Positions 24,322 to 33,696 of a DNA stretch of 64,000 bases are shown here, piece by piece. This DNA is from Caldilineaceae bacterium (GTDB lineage Bacteria > Chloroflexota > Anaerolineae > Caldilineales > Caldilineaceae). The position numbers and the translations under genes are program-made. The stretch's first letter is position 1. Each line of letters begins with the position of its first letter. The DNA lies in NCBI GenBank assembly GCA_019637685.1, contig JAHBVF010000008.1:62001-126000 (forward strand), in the 5' to 3' direction. The notes under the pieces were generated by a model. The model was not told where the DNA came from. It did not search any database and saw nothing but the letters and a program-made list of their open reading frames with translations.

Positions 24322-26433
24322 ATGCCACTCTTTATTGACGAGGACTGGCGGGAGATCAGGCAGCGGGCTGGCCTGCCGACCTTTGCACCGGCCATGCAGC
24401 GTCTGCGGGGCGAAGTGGCCGACTTTTTGGCGCGCCCGGTGGCTGTCCCTGCCCAGCCGGGCGGCTACTATCACAATTACTTTTGCCCGGAGCACGGGGT
24501 AGAATTACATTTCGACCCGGCCTCGCCCCATCACCACCGCTGCCCGACCGACGATGTGATCTGGCAGGGCGCAGGTTTTGACGCGGCCTGGCGCTGGTTT
24601 GTCAACAACCGGCTGGCCGAGAGTGCCATTCGCCTGGCGCTGCTCTGGCGTCTGGAGGGCGACCCCGCCCATCTCCAACCGGTGATCGCGGCCCTGACTG
24701 GCTATGCGGACCAATACGCCGCCTATCAGCAGGTGCCGCGTACAGTGGGCAATCCCGGCGTGGCAACCTACACGACACTGGATGAATCGGTCTGGGTGCT
24801 GCCCCTGGCCTGGGCCTACGCAGGGGTGCAGGCCGCGCTTTCGTCCGATCAGCAGCGCCAGATCGAGGAGAAGCTCTTTCTGCCTGTGGCCGAACATCTG
24901 CTCCAGCATCACTTTGGCGGCATACATAACTTTGCCTGTTGGCACAACGCCGCGATTGGCACGCTGGGTGTGGTGCTGCACAGGGAGGAGCTGATTGACT
25001 TCGCGCTGAACAGCGACTACGGCTGCGATCAACAGCTGCGCCAGGGCGTGTTGGCCGATGGACTGTGGTTTGAAGGCTCCTTCAGCTACCATTTCTATAC
25101 AACCTATGCCCTGCTAGCCTTGGCCAAAGCTGTGCGCCATCTGCCCGCCCACGACCTGCGCGCCCGCCCGGAACTGGGCCTGATGTTGCTGGCCCCCATC
25201 CGCTCGGCCTTCCCCGATGGCTCGTTGCCCGCGACCAACGATTGCTGGTACTTCACCAGCACACTGGCCGACTGTTGTCACGGCGTTCCCCCCGCGCCGG
25301 CCTTCTATGAGATTGCGCACAGTTGGTACGACGAGCCTGCCTTTGGCCACGTCCTGCAGCGGGCCTATGAGCAGACGCCCAGAGACAGCTTGGATGCCCT
25401 GCTCTTTGGCCGCGGCCAATTGTCCGGCGCGGCCGACCCCTCTTTGCCGAGCACACTGCTTCCCGCGTCGGGCTATGCCATCCTGCGCGCCACCCCTTCG
25501 TATCTCTCGGTGAAAACCCAAAGGGATATCAACCGGGATGTCACCGCCGAACAGCGCTATCTGCTGCTCAAATATGGGCCGCATGGCGGCGGTCACGGCC
25601 ACCCGGATAAACTGAATCTAACCCTCTACGCCTACGACGAGCGGTTTGCGCCCGATTTGGGCACGCCGGGCTATGGACTGGACCTGTTCGAGAGTTGGTA
25701 TCGCCAGACGGCTTCCCACAACACAGTGACAATTGACGGATGCTCCCAGCCCGAAGCGACCGGCGAGTTGTGCGTCTTTCGGGGTGAAGGCCAGTTTCAG
25801 GTGGCAGATGCGAAAGTGGGCTGGGGAGACGGGGCTGGGGTCTATGCCGGTGTGTCCATGCGTCGGGTTGTGCTGGCCCGGCCAGACTATTTCCTCGACC
25901 TTTTTCTTGTGGAAGCGCCCCAGCCCCGCCGCTTTGATTGGCTCTATCGCAATGTGGGAGTCCTGCATACGGCCCTGCCCCTGGCCGACTACCCAGCGCT
26001 CTGCTCAGAAGGCCAGGGCTACCAGCACATGTGCGGGCCACAGCAAGCCCGCGTTGACGGGAACTGGCAGGCCCGGTGGGAATTGTCCGCGGGGGGACTG
26101 CAACTTTTGGCGGCAGGCACAGGCAATGGGCAAGTGCTCACTGCCGCGACGCCGGGCAATCCGCCCAGCGATTGTGGCTCCACACTGATTCAACGACGTT
26201 TTGGAACGAGCGCGGTCTTCCTCACCCTCTTTCATCCCTATGCCGATACACCCGATGTGACCGGAGTGGAATGGATGGGAAGCGATCCCTTGGCCGCGGG
26301 GCAGACCGGCTGCCGGGTGACGCTGGGCCATCTGCGCGAAGATTGGCTGATTCAGTTTCGGCCCGATCTGCCACAGCCCGGCTGGTTTGCTGCATCGACT
26401 GCCGCGGAGAAATTCGTCTATTCGCTGGCCTGA
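24322..26433 (+). CDS. Heparinase II/III-like polysaccharide lyase
   Basis: 703 residues. The N-terminal helical toroid (about 85-330) holds GGIHNFACWHNAAIG (N203, H208) and FEGSFSYHFYTTYALL (Y256), residues in the positions used by PL12/15/17/21-type lyases. The C-terminal beta-sandwich starts near 410 with LKYGPHGGGHGHPDKLNL and WYRQTASHNTVTIDG, the heparinase II/III signature. A small Cys/His motif, FCPEHG with RCP near 55-75, is also common in the group. It has no signal peptide, so it probably cleaves imported oligosaccharides in the cytoplasm. ATG 24322 was preferred to TTG 24316; GGAG lies at 24307-24310. Confidence 0.85.
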   Translation: MPLFIDEDWREIRQRAGLPTFAPAMQRLRGEVADFLARPVAVPAQPGGYYHNYFCPEHGVELHFDPASPHHHRCPTDDVIWQGAGFDAAWRWFVNNRLAESAIRLALLWRLEGDPAHLQPVIAALTGYADQYAAYQQVPRTVGNPGVATYTTLDESVWVLPLAWAYAGVQAALSSDQQRQIEEKLFLPVAEHLLQHHFGGIHNFACWHNAAIGTLGVVLHREELIDFALNSDYGCDQQLRQGVLADGLWFEGSFSYHFYTTYALLALAKAVRHLPAHDLRARPELGLMLLAPIRSAFPDGSLPATNDCWYFTSTLADCCHGVPPAPAFYEIAHSWYDEPAFGHVLQRAYEQTPRDSLDALLFGRGQLSGAADPSLPSTLLPASGYAILRATPSYLSVKTQRDINRDVTAEQRYLLLKYGPHGGGHGHPDKLNLTLYAYDERFAPDLGTPGYGLDLFESWYRQTASHNTVTIDGCSQPEATGELCVFRGEGQFQVADAKVGWGDGAGVYAGVSMRRVVLARPDYFLDLFLVEAPQPRRFDWLYRNVGVLHTALPLADYPALCSEGQGYQHMCGPQQARVDGNWQARWELSAGGLQLLAAGTGNGQVLTAATPGNPPSDCGSTLIQRRFGTSAVFLTLFHPYADTPDVTGVEWMGSDPLAAGQTGCRVTLGHLREDWLIQFRPDLPQPGWFAASTAAEKFVYSLA

Positions 26434-26677
26434 AAATAGCCTTTGTAACGCAAGCCGGCAGCTTGCGCTATCTCTCATTTTCATTGCTGGTTGTGCCCGA
26501 AACGGGCATGTACACTGGCTTGAAGATAGGGTTATATACACGGATAAAAGCGAACACGGATTCAATCTGTGAAAATCTGTGCTATCTGTGGATGATTTTC
26601 ACTGCTATCGGTGTCAGCCGGTCGTGTCGCCTATCTGGCAATTTGTGGACGCTTATCATTACTGAAAGGATGACAAA
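26434..26677. other. Intergenic region with a hairpin and a dispersed repeat
   Basis: CGCAAGC (26449-26455) pairs with GCTTGCG (26461-26467) around CGGCA, a small hairpin soon after the lyase stop. Bases 26556-26594 are the reversed copy of the ATCCACAGAT repeat. No clear promoter is visible; GAAAGGATGAC before 26678 is the ribosome site of the next gene. Confidence 0.6.
26556..26594 (-). repeat. Dispersed intergenic repeat, copy C (reverse)
   Basis: Its reverse complement begins ATCCACAGATAGCACAG and continues ATTTTCACAGATTGAATCC, matching copies at 1474 and 41286. It lies between two genes and is not coding. Confidence 0.65.
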
Positions 26678-27706
26678 ATGGCACAATCCAATCCGAAACG
26701 AACGGTTCTCTTTGCTTCGCTGACTGGGGATGAGCAGATTAAGCTGTACGATCTGGATTCCCACTCCGGCGCGCTGCATCTGCGCACGGTCAGCGATGCC
26801 CACGGCCCTTCGGGCGCGCTCTGCCTGCACCCCAACGGCCAGGTGCTCTACGACGCCCACGTTGGCTCAACCACACTGGCCAGCTTTCGGTTCAACACCG
26901 ATTCGGGCAAGTTGACACTGATCAATAAAGTGGACACCGGCATCGAGACCCCCGCCCACCTGGTCACCGACCGCAACGGACGCTTCCTGCTCACCGCCTA
27001 TTATACCGGCGGCGGAATCACCGTCCACCGCCTGGGCGCGGATGGCGGAATTGGTGAATTGATTCAGCACATTCCCAGCGGAGAAAAGGCCCACGCGGTG
27101 CTGGCCGCGGTGGAGGATCGCTTTGTCTTTGTGCCCCACGTCTGTCCGGTGAACCAGACCAGCCAGTTCCGTTTTGACGGAGCCACAGGATTGCTCACGC
27201 CCAATGACCCGGCGCGGGTCATCCCGCCTGATGCGAATACCGGGCCGCGCCACATCTGCCTGGGGCCGGCGGGCGACGTGGCCTATATTGTCAACGAGCA
27301 GGGCAATACAGTGACCGCCCACCACTTCGACAGGACGCGGGGGACGTTGACCGCTTTTCAGACTATTTCCACCCTGCCCGCGGACTACGCCGCAGGCGGC
27401 AGCACAGCCCACGTGGAACTGCATCCCAATGGCCGCTGGCTCTACGCTTCCAACCGGGGCCACGACAGTATCGTCGGCTTTCAGGTTGCCGCCGATGGCA
27501 GCCTGCGTCCCTTTGGCTACTATTCGGTTCCCGCCAGCCCCCGTTCCTTCAATATTGACCCCACCGGCAACTTTTTGTACTGTGCCGGGGAGGTGGCGGA
27601 CAGGATGACCGCCTATCGCGTGGATGGGGCCAACGGCGCGCTGGAGCCACTGGCCGATTATGCCGTGGGCAACTCGCCTTTTTGGGTGATGATGACAACT
27701 CTGTAA
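26678..27706 (+). CDS. Seven-bladed beta-propeller lactonase (6-phosphogluconolactonase-like)
   Basis: 342 residues, the usual length for the Pgl-type cytochrome-cd1-fold lactonases. Blade repeats are visible: GPSGALCLHPNGQVLYDAHV, ETPAHLVTDRNGRFLLTAYY, GPRHICLGPAGDVAYIVNEQ, STAHVELHPNGRWLYASNRG and SPRSFNIDPTGNFLYCAGE. PHVCPVNQTSQF corresponds to the conserved segment around the active face. It would open a sugar lactone made by one of the neighbouring dehydrogenases; the exact lactone is unknown. It is cytoplasmic with no signal peptide. GAAAGGA precedes the ATG. Confidence 0.87.
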   Translation: MAQSNPKRTVLFASLTGDEQIKLYDLDSHSGALHLRTVSDAHGPSGALCLHPNGQVLYDAHVGSTTLASFRFNTDSGKLTLINKVDTGIETPAHLVTDRNGRFLLTAYYTGGGITVHRLGADGGIGELIQHIPSGEKAHAVLAAVEDRFVFVPHVCPVNQTSQFRFDGATGLLTPNDPARVIPPDANTGPRHICLGPAGDVAYIVNEQGNTVTAHHFDRTRGTLTAFQTISTLPADYAAGGSTAHVELHPNGRWLYASNRGHDSIVGFQVAADGSLRPFGYYSVPASPRSFNIDPTGNFLYCAGEVADRMTAYRVDGANGALEPLADYAVGNSPFWVMMTTL

Positions 27707-27763
27707 GCCCGTTTCTTTCCAACTGACCCAAGAGCCAGAAAAGCGCCGGATAGGTGGTATAGA

Positions 27764-29023
27764 ATGTCTGAAGAACAGCGAACGACAGAAGAAATTGTGG
27801 GAAAAGTGCGGCCGCAGCCCTTTCCCGAGCGCGGCCACATCGGCGCGGAGGAGAAGGTAGCGGTCGATGCCTTTTTGGATCGGGTGATTGAAAGCGGCGT
27901 GCTGCCGTTCTATGACGGCGACGAAGAACTCGCCTATTGCGCCGAGTTTGCCGCTTGGCTGGGGGGCGGCTATGCCGACGCTGTCAGTTCAGGCTCGGCC
28001 GCGATGTATGTGGCTCTCAAATCCCTGGACCTGGAACCCTTTGGCGAGGTAATCATCGGCGCTTTTACCGACCCCGGCGGGATGATGCCCATTCCCCTGC
28101 AAAATCTGATCCCGGTGATCGCCGACAGCAGACCCAACAGCTACTGCACCGGGCCAGAGCAGATCGCGGCGTTGATCAGCCCCTTGACCCGTGGAATTGT
28201 TGTGCCCCACATCGCGGGCGAGCCAGCCGATATGGACGGCATTATGGCCCTGGCCCGGCGATACGATCTGCCTGTCATTGAGGACTGTGCCCAGGCCCAC
28301 GGCGCGCGGCTGAACGGACAACTGCTGGGCACGTTTGGCGATCTGGCTGCCTTTTCGACAATGGGCGGCAAGCACCACAGCACAGGCCCCCAAGGCGGTG
28401 TGGTCTACACCCGATCCGAAGCGCGCTATCAGGCCGTGCGCCGGGCCTCGGACCGGGGCAAACCCTTTTTCTTGCCGCCCGGATCGAGCAATGTGACCGC
28501 ATCGCTCAATTTTAATCTCAACGATCTGGCCGCGACGATCGGTCGGGTGCAACTGGCAAAGTTGCCGGCCAGTGTGGAGCGACGACGGGCGATTGTGGGG
28601 CAACTGCGGGAAGGTTTGGCCGAATTGGATATGGTCTCGCTGGATCAGCCCCGGCCCGGCTACGAGTCCAGCTATTGGTTTTTGCCCGTCCAATTTCATC
28701 CAGCCGCGGCCATCTGCGACAAGGCCACCTTCTGCGCCGCCTTAAACCGGGAAGGGCTGTCTGTGATGGTGGACTATCGCGCCGGAATGCCGCACCGCCA
28801 GGAATGGTTTGTCAAACGTCGGGTCTTTGGCGATAGCGGCTATCCCTGGGCCAGCCCCGACTACAAGGGCGCTCCCGATCGGGATTTTGCCTGTCCCAAT
28901 GCCCAGGCGATGATTGAGAGCCATTTCAATCTGATGCTGCATGAAAACTGGGGCAGCCAGGAGATCGACGACGCCCTGGCGATCTTCCACAAAGCAGCCC
29001 GCGCGTATACAGCGCGCCACTAG
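27764..29023 (+). CDS. DegT/DnrJ/EryC1/StrS family aminotransferase
   Basis: 419 residues. The PLP lysine is K203 in FSTMGGKHHSTGPQGG, and D174 in VIEDCAQAHGA pairs with the pyridine nitrogen. SSGSAAMYVALKSL is the phosphate-binding region. Known members transfer an amino group to keto-sugars or act as PLP-dependent sugar dehydratases. Here, inside a catabolic cluster, it could run in the deaminating direction on an amino sugar. It lies 57 bases after the lactonase and 67 before the amidohydrolase, all on one strand. A second, clearly different DegT gene is at 55718. Confidence 0.88.
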   Translation: MSEEQRTTEEIVGKVRPQPFPERGHIGAEEKVAVDAFLDRVIESGVLPFYDGDEELAYCAEFAAWLGGGYADAVSSGSAAMYVALKSLDLEPFGEVIIGAFTDPGGMMPIPLQNLIPVIADSRPNSYCTGPEQIAALISPLTRGIVVPHIAGEPADMDGIMALARRYDLPVIEDCAQAHGARLNGQLLGTFGDLAAFSTMGGKHHSTGPQGGVVYTRSEARYQAVRRASDRGKPFFLPPGSSNVTASLNFNLNDLAATIGRVQLAKLPASVERRRAIVGQLREGLAELDMVSLDQPRPGYESSYWFLPVQFHPAAAICDKATFCAALNREGLSVMVDYRAGMPHRQEWFVKRRVFGDSGYPWASPDYKGAPDRDFACPNAQAMIESHFNLMLHENWGSQEIDDALAIFHKAARAYTARH

Positions 29024-29090
29024 CCTGCACGTATGATCTTCCCCACACGGATATCCTGGGCCCCAACCGCCACAATTTCAAGGAGCGATT

Positions 29091-30626
29091 ATGTATGCCA
29101 TCGATTTTATCTCCGATTTTAGCGTCGATCCCATTGCCGAGCCTGATACAACACTGGCGCAATTGTTGGCACAGACCGAAAAGCACAGCACAACGCTGAC
29201 CCTCACCGCATCCAAACGCGGTCTGGTGAATCAGATACCCAAAGAGGCGAATGCCGAAACGCTGGCCGTCGCTCGTGAACATCCGCGCCTGCTGCCCGTG
29301 GGCGTCCTCGATCCCCGCCACTATCTGGGCTGGCAAGACGAACTGCGCGCTTGCATCGAAGGCGGCTGTGTTGCCATCCGCGTGGCGCCAGGGCCGCAGA
29401 GTTGGTCGCCCAATACGCTGATTTTCCAGAAAATGCTGGAAGCGGTGGGCCAGGCTTCCAGCCAGCAGCCTTTGCCGATGATCATCGACTTCAACGGCGG
29501 GGGCAGCGCGGCTATGGAATGGATTCACCTGGTTGGCGAAATGAGCCAGCGCTTCGACGTCCCCGTTGTGTTGAACGAAATCAGCTACGGTTATCTGGGC
29601 GAGTTGATTACAGTGATGCAGACATACCCCACAGTCTATGCGGCCATCCGCTGGCTCTGTCTGGCCGATGGGCTGGAAGTGCTCGTCGAAGCAGGCGTCG
29701 GCCAACAGTTGCTCTATGGCAGCAACGCTCCCAAATACTCTGTCACGGCCCTGCGCAATCAGGTGTTGATGGCGCGCCTGAGCGATGAGCAAAAGCAGGC
29801 GATTCTGGGCGGCAATGCCCTGCGTCTGCTGGGGATGGACCTGGAGGAACTGCCTGTGGAGCCGTTGCTGATCCGCAGCCAGGCGGACCTGCCCGACAGA
29901 CCGATTATTGATATGCACGCCCACGTCTCGGGTTTTCATGTGGCCCAGCCCTTCAACACCCGCACCGAGACGAATGTCCACGAACTCTCGGCCCGTTGCA
30001 ACATTGAACTGACCTTTGTCTCCTCCTACAACGCGATCAACTATGACATGCGCGAGGGCAACGCGGACACCCAGAAATTCCTCGACCGTCACCCCACTTT
30101 GCGCGGCTACATCACCGGCGATCCCAGGGACATCCCCGGCTCGGTGGAGCAGATGGAGCGCTACTTCCAGGACCCGCGCTTTGTGGGCGTCAAACTCTAT
30201 TGCCCTTTTGGTGGCAATATGGCCACCCAGCGCATGCAGGACCTGCTGGTGGAAGTGGCGAAATTTGGCCGTCCAGTCAAAATCCATATGGACGAAGGCG
30301 GCTCGCCCTATGGGGGACTGCGCCAGGCTGCCCTGCGCAACCCCGATCTGGCCATCATCAAAGCCCACGGGGATGATGTGGACGGCGCGCGTCAGATCGT
30401 TGACCTGCCCAATGTCTACTTCGAGTTTTGCAGCAGCGGCATCACCGCGGGTAAAATCCGCCGGGTAATCGATGTGCTGGGGCCAGAGCGAATCTTTTTT
30501 GGCACAGACCAGCCCCTCTTCGCGCCCTGGTTCGAATATGGCGCCTATCTGGATGCTTTCCAAAATGAAGAGGAAGCAGAGCTGATTCTGCGGGCCAACG
30601 CACGGCGTGTGTTCAAATTGGTGTAG
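29091..30626 (+). CDS. Duplicated amidohydrolase, one dead half and one intact half
   Basis: 511 residues, about twice the length of an amidohydrolase_2 domain. The C-terminal half (about 270-511) is intact: IIDMHAHVSG with H276 and H278, VKIHMDE, IKAHGDD and IFFGTDQP with the terminal Asp. The N-terminal half (1-255) shows the same order of strands but starts AIDFISDF with no HxH and ends LLYGSNAPKYS, with Asn in place of Asp, so it cannot bind metal in the usual way. Both halves end in similar AILGGNALRLL / LILRANARRVF helices. It looks like an internal tandem duplication with a structural or regulatory N-half. The substrate is unknown, perhaps a lactone. Confidence 0.82.
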   Translation: MYAIDFISDFSVDPIAEPDTTLAQLLAQTEKHSTTLTLTASKRGLVNQIPKEANAETLAVAREHPRLLPVGVLDPRHYLGWQDELRACIEGGCVAIRVAPGPQSWSPNTLIFQKMLEAVGQASSQQPLPMIIDFNGGGSAAMEWIHLVGEMSQRFDVPVVLNEISYGYLGELITVMQTYPTVYAAIRWLCLADGLEVLVEAGVGQQLLYGSNAPKYSVTALRNQVLMARLSDEQKQAILGGNALRLLGMDLEELPVEPLLIRSQADLPDRPIIDMHAHVSGFHVAQPFNTRTETNVHELSARCNIELTFVSSYNAINYDMREGNADTQKFLDRHPTLRGYITGDPRDIPGSVEQMERYFQDPRFVGVKLYCPFGGNMATQRMQDLLVEVAKFGRPVKIHMDEGGSPYGGLRQAALRNPDLAIIKAHGDDVDGARQIVDLPNVYFEFCSSGITAGKIRRVIDVLGPERIFFGTDQPLFAPWFEYGAYLDAFQNEEEAELILRANARRVFKLV

Positions 30627-30640
30627 ATGTTTGGGTTTTG

Positions 30641-30677
30641 CAGGCTGCGTAGCCTGTGATCCGGTTGGCTGCGCAGC
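30641..30677 (+). terminator. Small hairpins after the amidohydrolase
   Basis: CAGGCT-GCGT-AGCCTG (30641-30656) and the palindrome GCTGCGCAGC (30668-30677) lie between the stop and the promoter. No T-run follows, so termination is only possible, not shown. Confidence 0.35.
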
Positions 30678-30689
30678 GATTTTGGGCAG

Positions 30690-30737
30690 TTGACAAGTAC
30701 GGCTGATTCGCCTACAATCCAAATGTAGGATAACCGG
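30690..30737 (+). promoter_or_regulatory. Strong sigma70-type promoter and downstream TAGGATA operator-like site
   Basis: TTGACA (30690-30695), 17 bases, TACAAT (30713-30718). The 29-base promoter is identical at 23 positions to the one at 43631. GTAGGATA lies at 30725-30732, just after the -10 box where a repressor would sit, and is the reverse of TATCCTAC. It drives the binding protein of importer 1 through a leader of about 165 bases. Confidence 0.75.
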
Positions 30738-30889
30738 ACAGTTCTTTTTCTCCCCATCGATAGCTATTCAGAGCATAATTTGCATGACTTTCTCCCGAAA
30801 ACGGATGACTCTGGGAGAGGTCTACCAATATTTTCTGAATATCTAATAGCTCCATCTTTCTTTCGCCGTTCTATCAAAGGAGAAGCCCT

Positions 30890-32611
30890 ATGTTCAGAAG
30901 AATTAGACAGCGCGTTGGCGTAGTCGTCCCTTTCCTTCTCATTTTTGGAATGCTGGCGGGCTGTGCCGCCCCTGCTGCACAGACACCTGCCGAGCCTGCA
31001 CCTGCCGCGTCAAGCAGTAGTGAAAGTACAACCACTACTTCCACCACCACTGCCACCACAGGGCGCTCCCTTCCTGCCGACGCGGCGGAAGATCAGACAT
31101 TGCAGTATGTAACGCGTGGGTTCAGCCGGCTGGATCCCGCGTCGGAAGGTGGCTTTGGCCGTTTTGTTATCTCTCACCTGTGGATGCCCTTCTTCATCCG
31201 TGACAACGAGGGCACAATCTCTCCCTGGCTCGCCACGGGCTATGATGTGAGCGATGACAATACTGTCTATACTGTCCACATCAACCCTGCGGCCACCTGG
31301 TCGGATGGTTCGCCGGTTCTGGCACAAGAGGCCAAAGATTACTGGGCCTATGGCCTGGACCCAGAGCGATGTGTGGGCTGCTATTTGAATGCCTTTGCGG
31401 GTTTTTCGGTGATTGAGGGCGCGCAGGCCGTGGCAGATGGCACAGCCGACGAAATTTCTGGTGTGGTCGTGAAAGATGACAAGACCCTGGAAATCAAGCT
31501 GACTGGTCCCGATCCGATCTTTATCAATCGACTGGCCCTCTTTGACACTGGGTTTGTCAAGATGGAAGATGTGGAAAAGGGCGAAACTTTTGCGTCTGAT
31601 GGCAGCGCACGCGTCAATGGCCCCTTCAAAGTTCGCGTCTGGGACCTGGACGAGAAGAAGTTCGAAATTGAGCAAAATCCCAATTGGTGGGGCGAAACGA
31701 AGCCCTATATTACCGAGATCATCGCGCAGGAATCGGCTGACGAGAACGTTTCTTCCATCATGTGGCAGAACGACGAGGTAGATATTGCCTTCTTCCTCTC
31801 GAATGTGCGTGAACGGATCCGCGCCGAAAGCCCGGAGACATTCTACCAGATTCCCTACGCCACCAATCTCTATTTCATCGACTGGGTGACAATCGAACCC
31901 ATGGATGACATCAATGTGCGTCGTGCCCTGGCCCATGCGGTGGATTGGTCCACGGCCATCAACGCGGCCTGGGAGGGTTCGCGCAACGACCGGCTGATGA
32001 CTGGCATTCTTACACCGGAATTGCAATGCTACCAGCCCGGCAATTGGCCTGACTGGGGCTTCGACCCGGCCAAAGCCCAAGAAGAACTGGCCGCTTCCAG
32101 CTACGGTTCCGCTGAAGCTCTGCCCAAGATTCGCATTACAACGGGCGGGCAGTCACAGAACTACATCCGTACGGCCGAGATTATGATTGAGCAGTGGAAA
32201 GAAAACTTGGGCATCACTGATGTAGAGCTTCGTCCTGGGTCTTTGGACGACGCCTGGGGCCAGGAAGCCGATCTGGTCAATGTTCGTCGCCAAAGCCAAG
32301 GCGCGATCTTGCCCGATCCGGTCAACCTGCTTGCTTCCCACTATGCCTCCCAATCCAGCGCCACAGGCAGCGGTATTGTCGATGAAGAGTTGGTCAGTAT
32401 GCTGGACGATCTCAAACTGATGTCCCGCGAGGACCCTGAATTCTGTGGTCGTGTGCAGGAAGCCGAGGCGAAGTTGCTCGGACATTATATCTTGCTGCCC
32501 ATGATCTGGGACGTGTACGAGTACAACGTCAAACCCCACGTGATGAACTTTGGCACCAATGTGGATAACAATTGGGCCAACCTGCTTGACATGTATATCG
32601 CCAAGCATTAG
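30890..32611 (+). CDS. ABC importer 1 substrate-binding lipoprotein (family 5)
   Basis: 573 residues. The lipoprotein signal ends at LAGC with C25, followed by an Ala/Pro/Ser/Thr-rich tether to about residue 60. The mature part has the SBP_bac_5 pattern: LWMPFFIRDNEGTISPWLA, TVYTVHINPAATWSDGSPV, IEQNPNWWGETKPY and VRRALAHAVDWSTAIN. Such proteins bind peptides, oligosaccharides or similar solutes outside the membrane. AAAGGAGAAG precedes the ATG. It is separated from the permeases by a strong hairpin, which would let it be made in excess over them. Confidence 0.92.
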   Translation: MFRRIRQRVGVVVPFLLIFGMLAGCAAPAAQTPAEPAPAASSSSESTTTTSTTTATTGRSLPADAAEDQTLQYVTRGFSRLDPASEGGFGRFVISHLWMPFFIRDNEGTISPWLATGYDVSDDNTVYTVHINPAATWSDGSPVLAQEAKDYWAYGLDPERCVGCYLNAFAGFSVIEGAQAVADGTADEISGVVVKDDKTLEIKLTGPDPIFINRLALFDTGFVKMEDVEKGETFASDGSARVNGPFKVRVWDLDEKKFEIEQNPNWWGETKPYITEIIAQESADENVSSIMWQNDEVDIAFFLSNVRERIRAESPETFYQIPYATNLYFIDWVTIEPMDDINVRRALAHAVDWSTAINAAWEGSRNDRLMTGILTPELQCYQPGNWPDWGFDPAKAQEELAASSYGSAEALPKIRITTGGQSQNYIRTAEIMIEQWKENLGITDVELRPGSLDDAWGQEADLVNVRRQSQGAILPDPVNLLASHYASQSSATGSGIVDEELVSMLDDLKLMSREDPEFCGRVQEAEAKLLGHYILLPMIWDVYEYNVKPHVMNFGTNVDNNWANLLDMYIAKH

Positions 32612-32617
32612 AAGGTG

Positions 32618-32657
32618 GGGGTGGCTGGATGATATGAAATTGTCATCCAGCCACCCC
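32618..32657 (+). terminator. Strong hairpin between binding protein and permease genes
   Basis: GGGTGGCTGGATGA and the preceding G (32618-32632) pair perfectly with TCATCCAGCCACCCC (32643-32657), 15 bp with a ten-base loop. The tail GTTCTTTGCC has only a short T-run. Inside an operon, this is typical of partial termination or mRNA protection giving more binding protein than permease. Confidence 0.7.
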
Positions 32658-32724
32658 GTTCTTTGCCCGCTTTCGTTCCCATTGCCGTTATCTTTTTGCT
32701 GTTATCTTTCTTTGAGTACTTATT

Positions 32725-33672
32725 ATGCTCCAATATCTTATCGCCCGCCTGGCAATTGCCATACCGACCTTTCTGGCCGTCATGCTGGTCACATTCACGC
32801 TGACGGTCATCAGCCCGTTTGATCCCGTGGAAATGATGTTGGCGCAGCAGGAGATTCTGGACACGCTCCAGAGAGACGAAATCATTGCCCGCACCCGGCA
32901 ACAATATGGCCTGGATGAATCGTTTACGGTTCAATTTACCCGCTATGTCGAGCGGGTAATGACAGGAGATCTGGGCATCTCCATTGTCGGGCAGCGCGAT
33001 GTGTTGCGAACAATTGTCAAAACCTTTCCGATTTCCTTCCAATTGGGGTTGGCCGGCGCCTTCTTTACTGCTCTGATTGGCATACCTCTCGGCGCGATCG
33101 CTGCGTTAAAGCAGAACAGTTGGGTGGATTATACAATTGTGGGGGGGACGCTTGTCTTTCGTTCTTTGCCGGTCTTTGTGCTGGCGCCCCTGTTGCTTGT
33201 GTTCTTTGTCCTCGTTTTGGGCGTGATGAAGGTGCCGCGCGGCTGGGACGGGCTGTTCAACCACAAGACGATTCTGCCTATCGCCATTCTGATGCTGGGG
33301 CCATTGCCGGTAGTTGTCCGGCAAACGCGGCAAGCCGTGCTGGATATCTTTGCTCAGGATTATATTCGTACTGCCAAGGCCAAAGGGCTGAAGATGTGGA
33401 TGATCATTGGACATCACATCCTGCGCAACGCGCTGATTCCCGTGGTCACAACCCTGGGCTTTATTGCCGAAGGGCTGATCGTCGGCAGTATCTTTCTTGA
33501 CAGCATTTTCGCGATTCCGGGTTTTGGGGGGGTGGCCGAAGCTGCTTTTCGCGGTTTCGATTATCCTATGCTTTTGGGCGTTACAATGGTCTCTTCGTTG
33601 ATGATCATTTTGACCAACTTACTGGTTGATATCATTTATCCATTTCTTGATCCACGGATTCAACTGGAATAA
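32725..33672 (+). CDS. ABC importer 1 permease, DppB-like
   Basis: 315 residues. The first membrane helix is at about 5-29 (LIARLAIAIPTFLAVMLVTF), followed by the external loop and five more helices. The cytoplasmic EAA loop reads DYIRTAKAKGLKMWMIIGHH, then LRNALIPVV, the contact for an ATPase. The external loop includes QQYGLDESFTVQFTRYVERV and GDLGIS, typical of DppB/OppB. It follows the hairpin after the binding-protein gene and lies 24 bases upstream of the DppC-like gene. The ribosome site is weak. Confidence 0.9.
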   Translation: MLQYLIARLAIAIPTFLAVMLVTFTLTVISPFDPVEMMLAQQEILDTLQRDEIIARTRQQYGLDESFTVQFTRYVERVMTGDLGISIVGQRDVLRTIVKTFPISFQLGLAGAFFTALIGIPLGAIAALKQNSWVDYTIVGGTLVFRSLPVFVLAPLLLVFFVLVLGVMKVPRGWDGLFNHKTILPIAILMLGPLPVVVRQTRQAVLDIFAQDYIRTAKAKGLKMWMIIGHHILRNALIPVVTTLGFIAEGLIVGSIFLDSIFAIPGFGGVAEAAFRGFDYPMLLGVTMVSSLMIILTNLLVDIIYPFLDPRIQLE

Positions 33673-33696
33673 TTCGGTTGGAGTGAGGAACTTTTT

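Noticed and set aside
28926..30722. 598-residue minus-strand frame opposite the doubled amidohydrolase
   Set aside because: It is antisense to a gene with clear motifs. Its His/Arg/Gln-rich composition is the usual shadow of a GC-rich frame, and it has no family motif.
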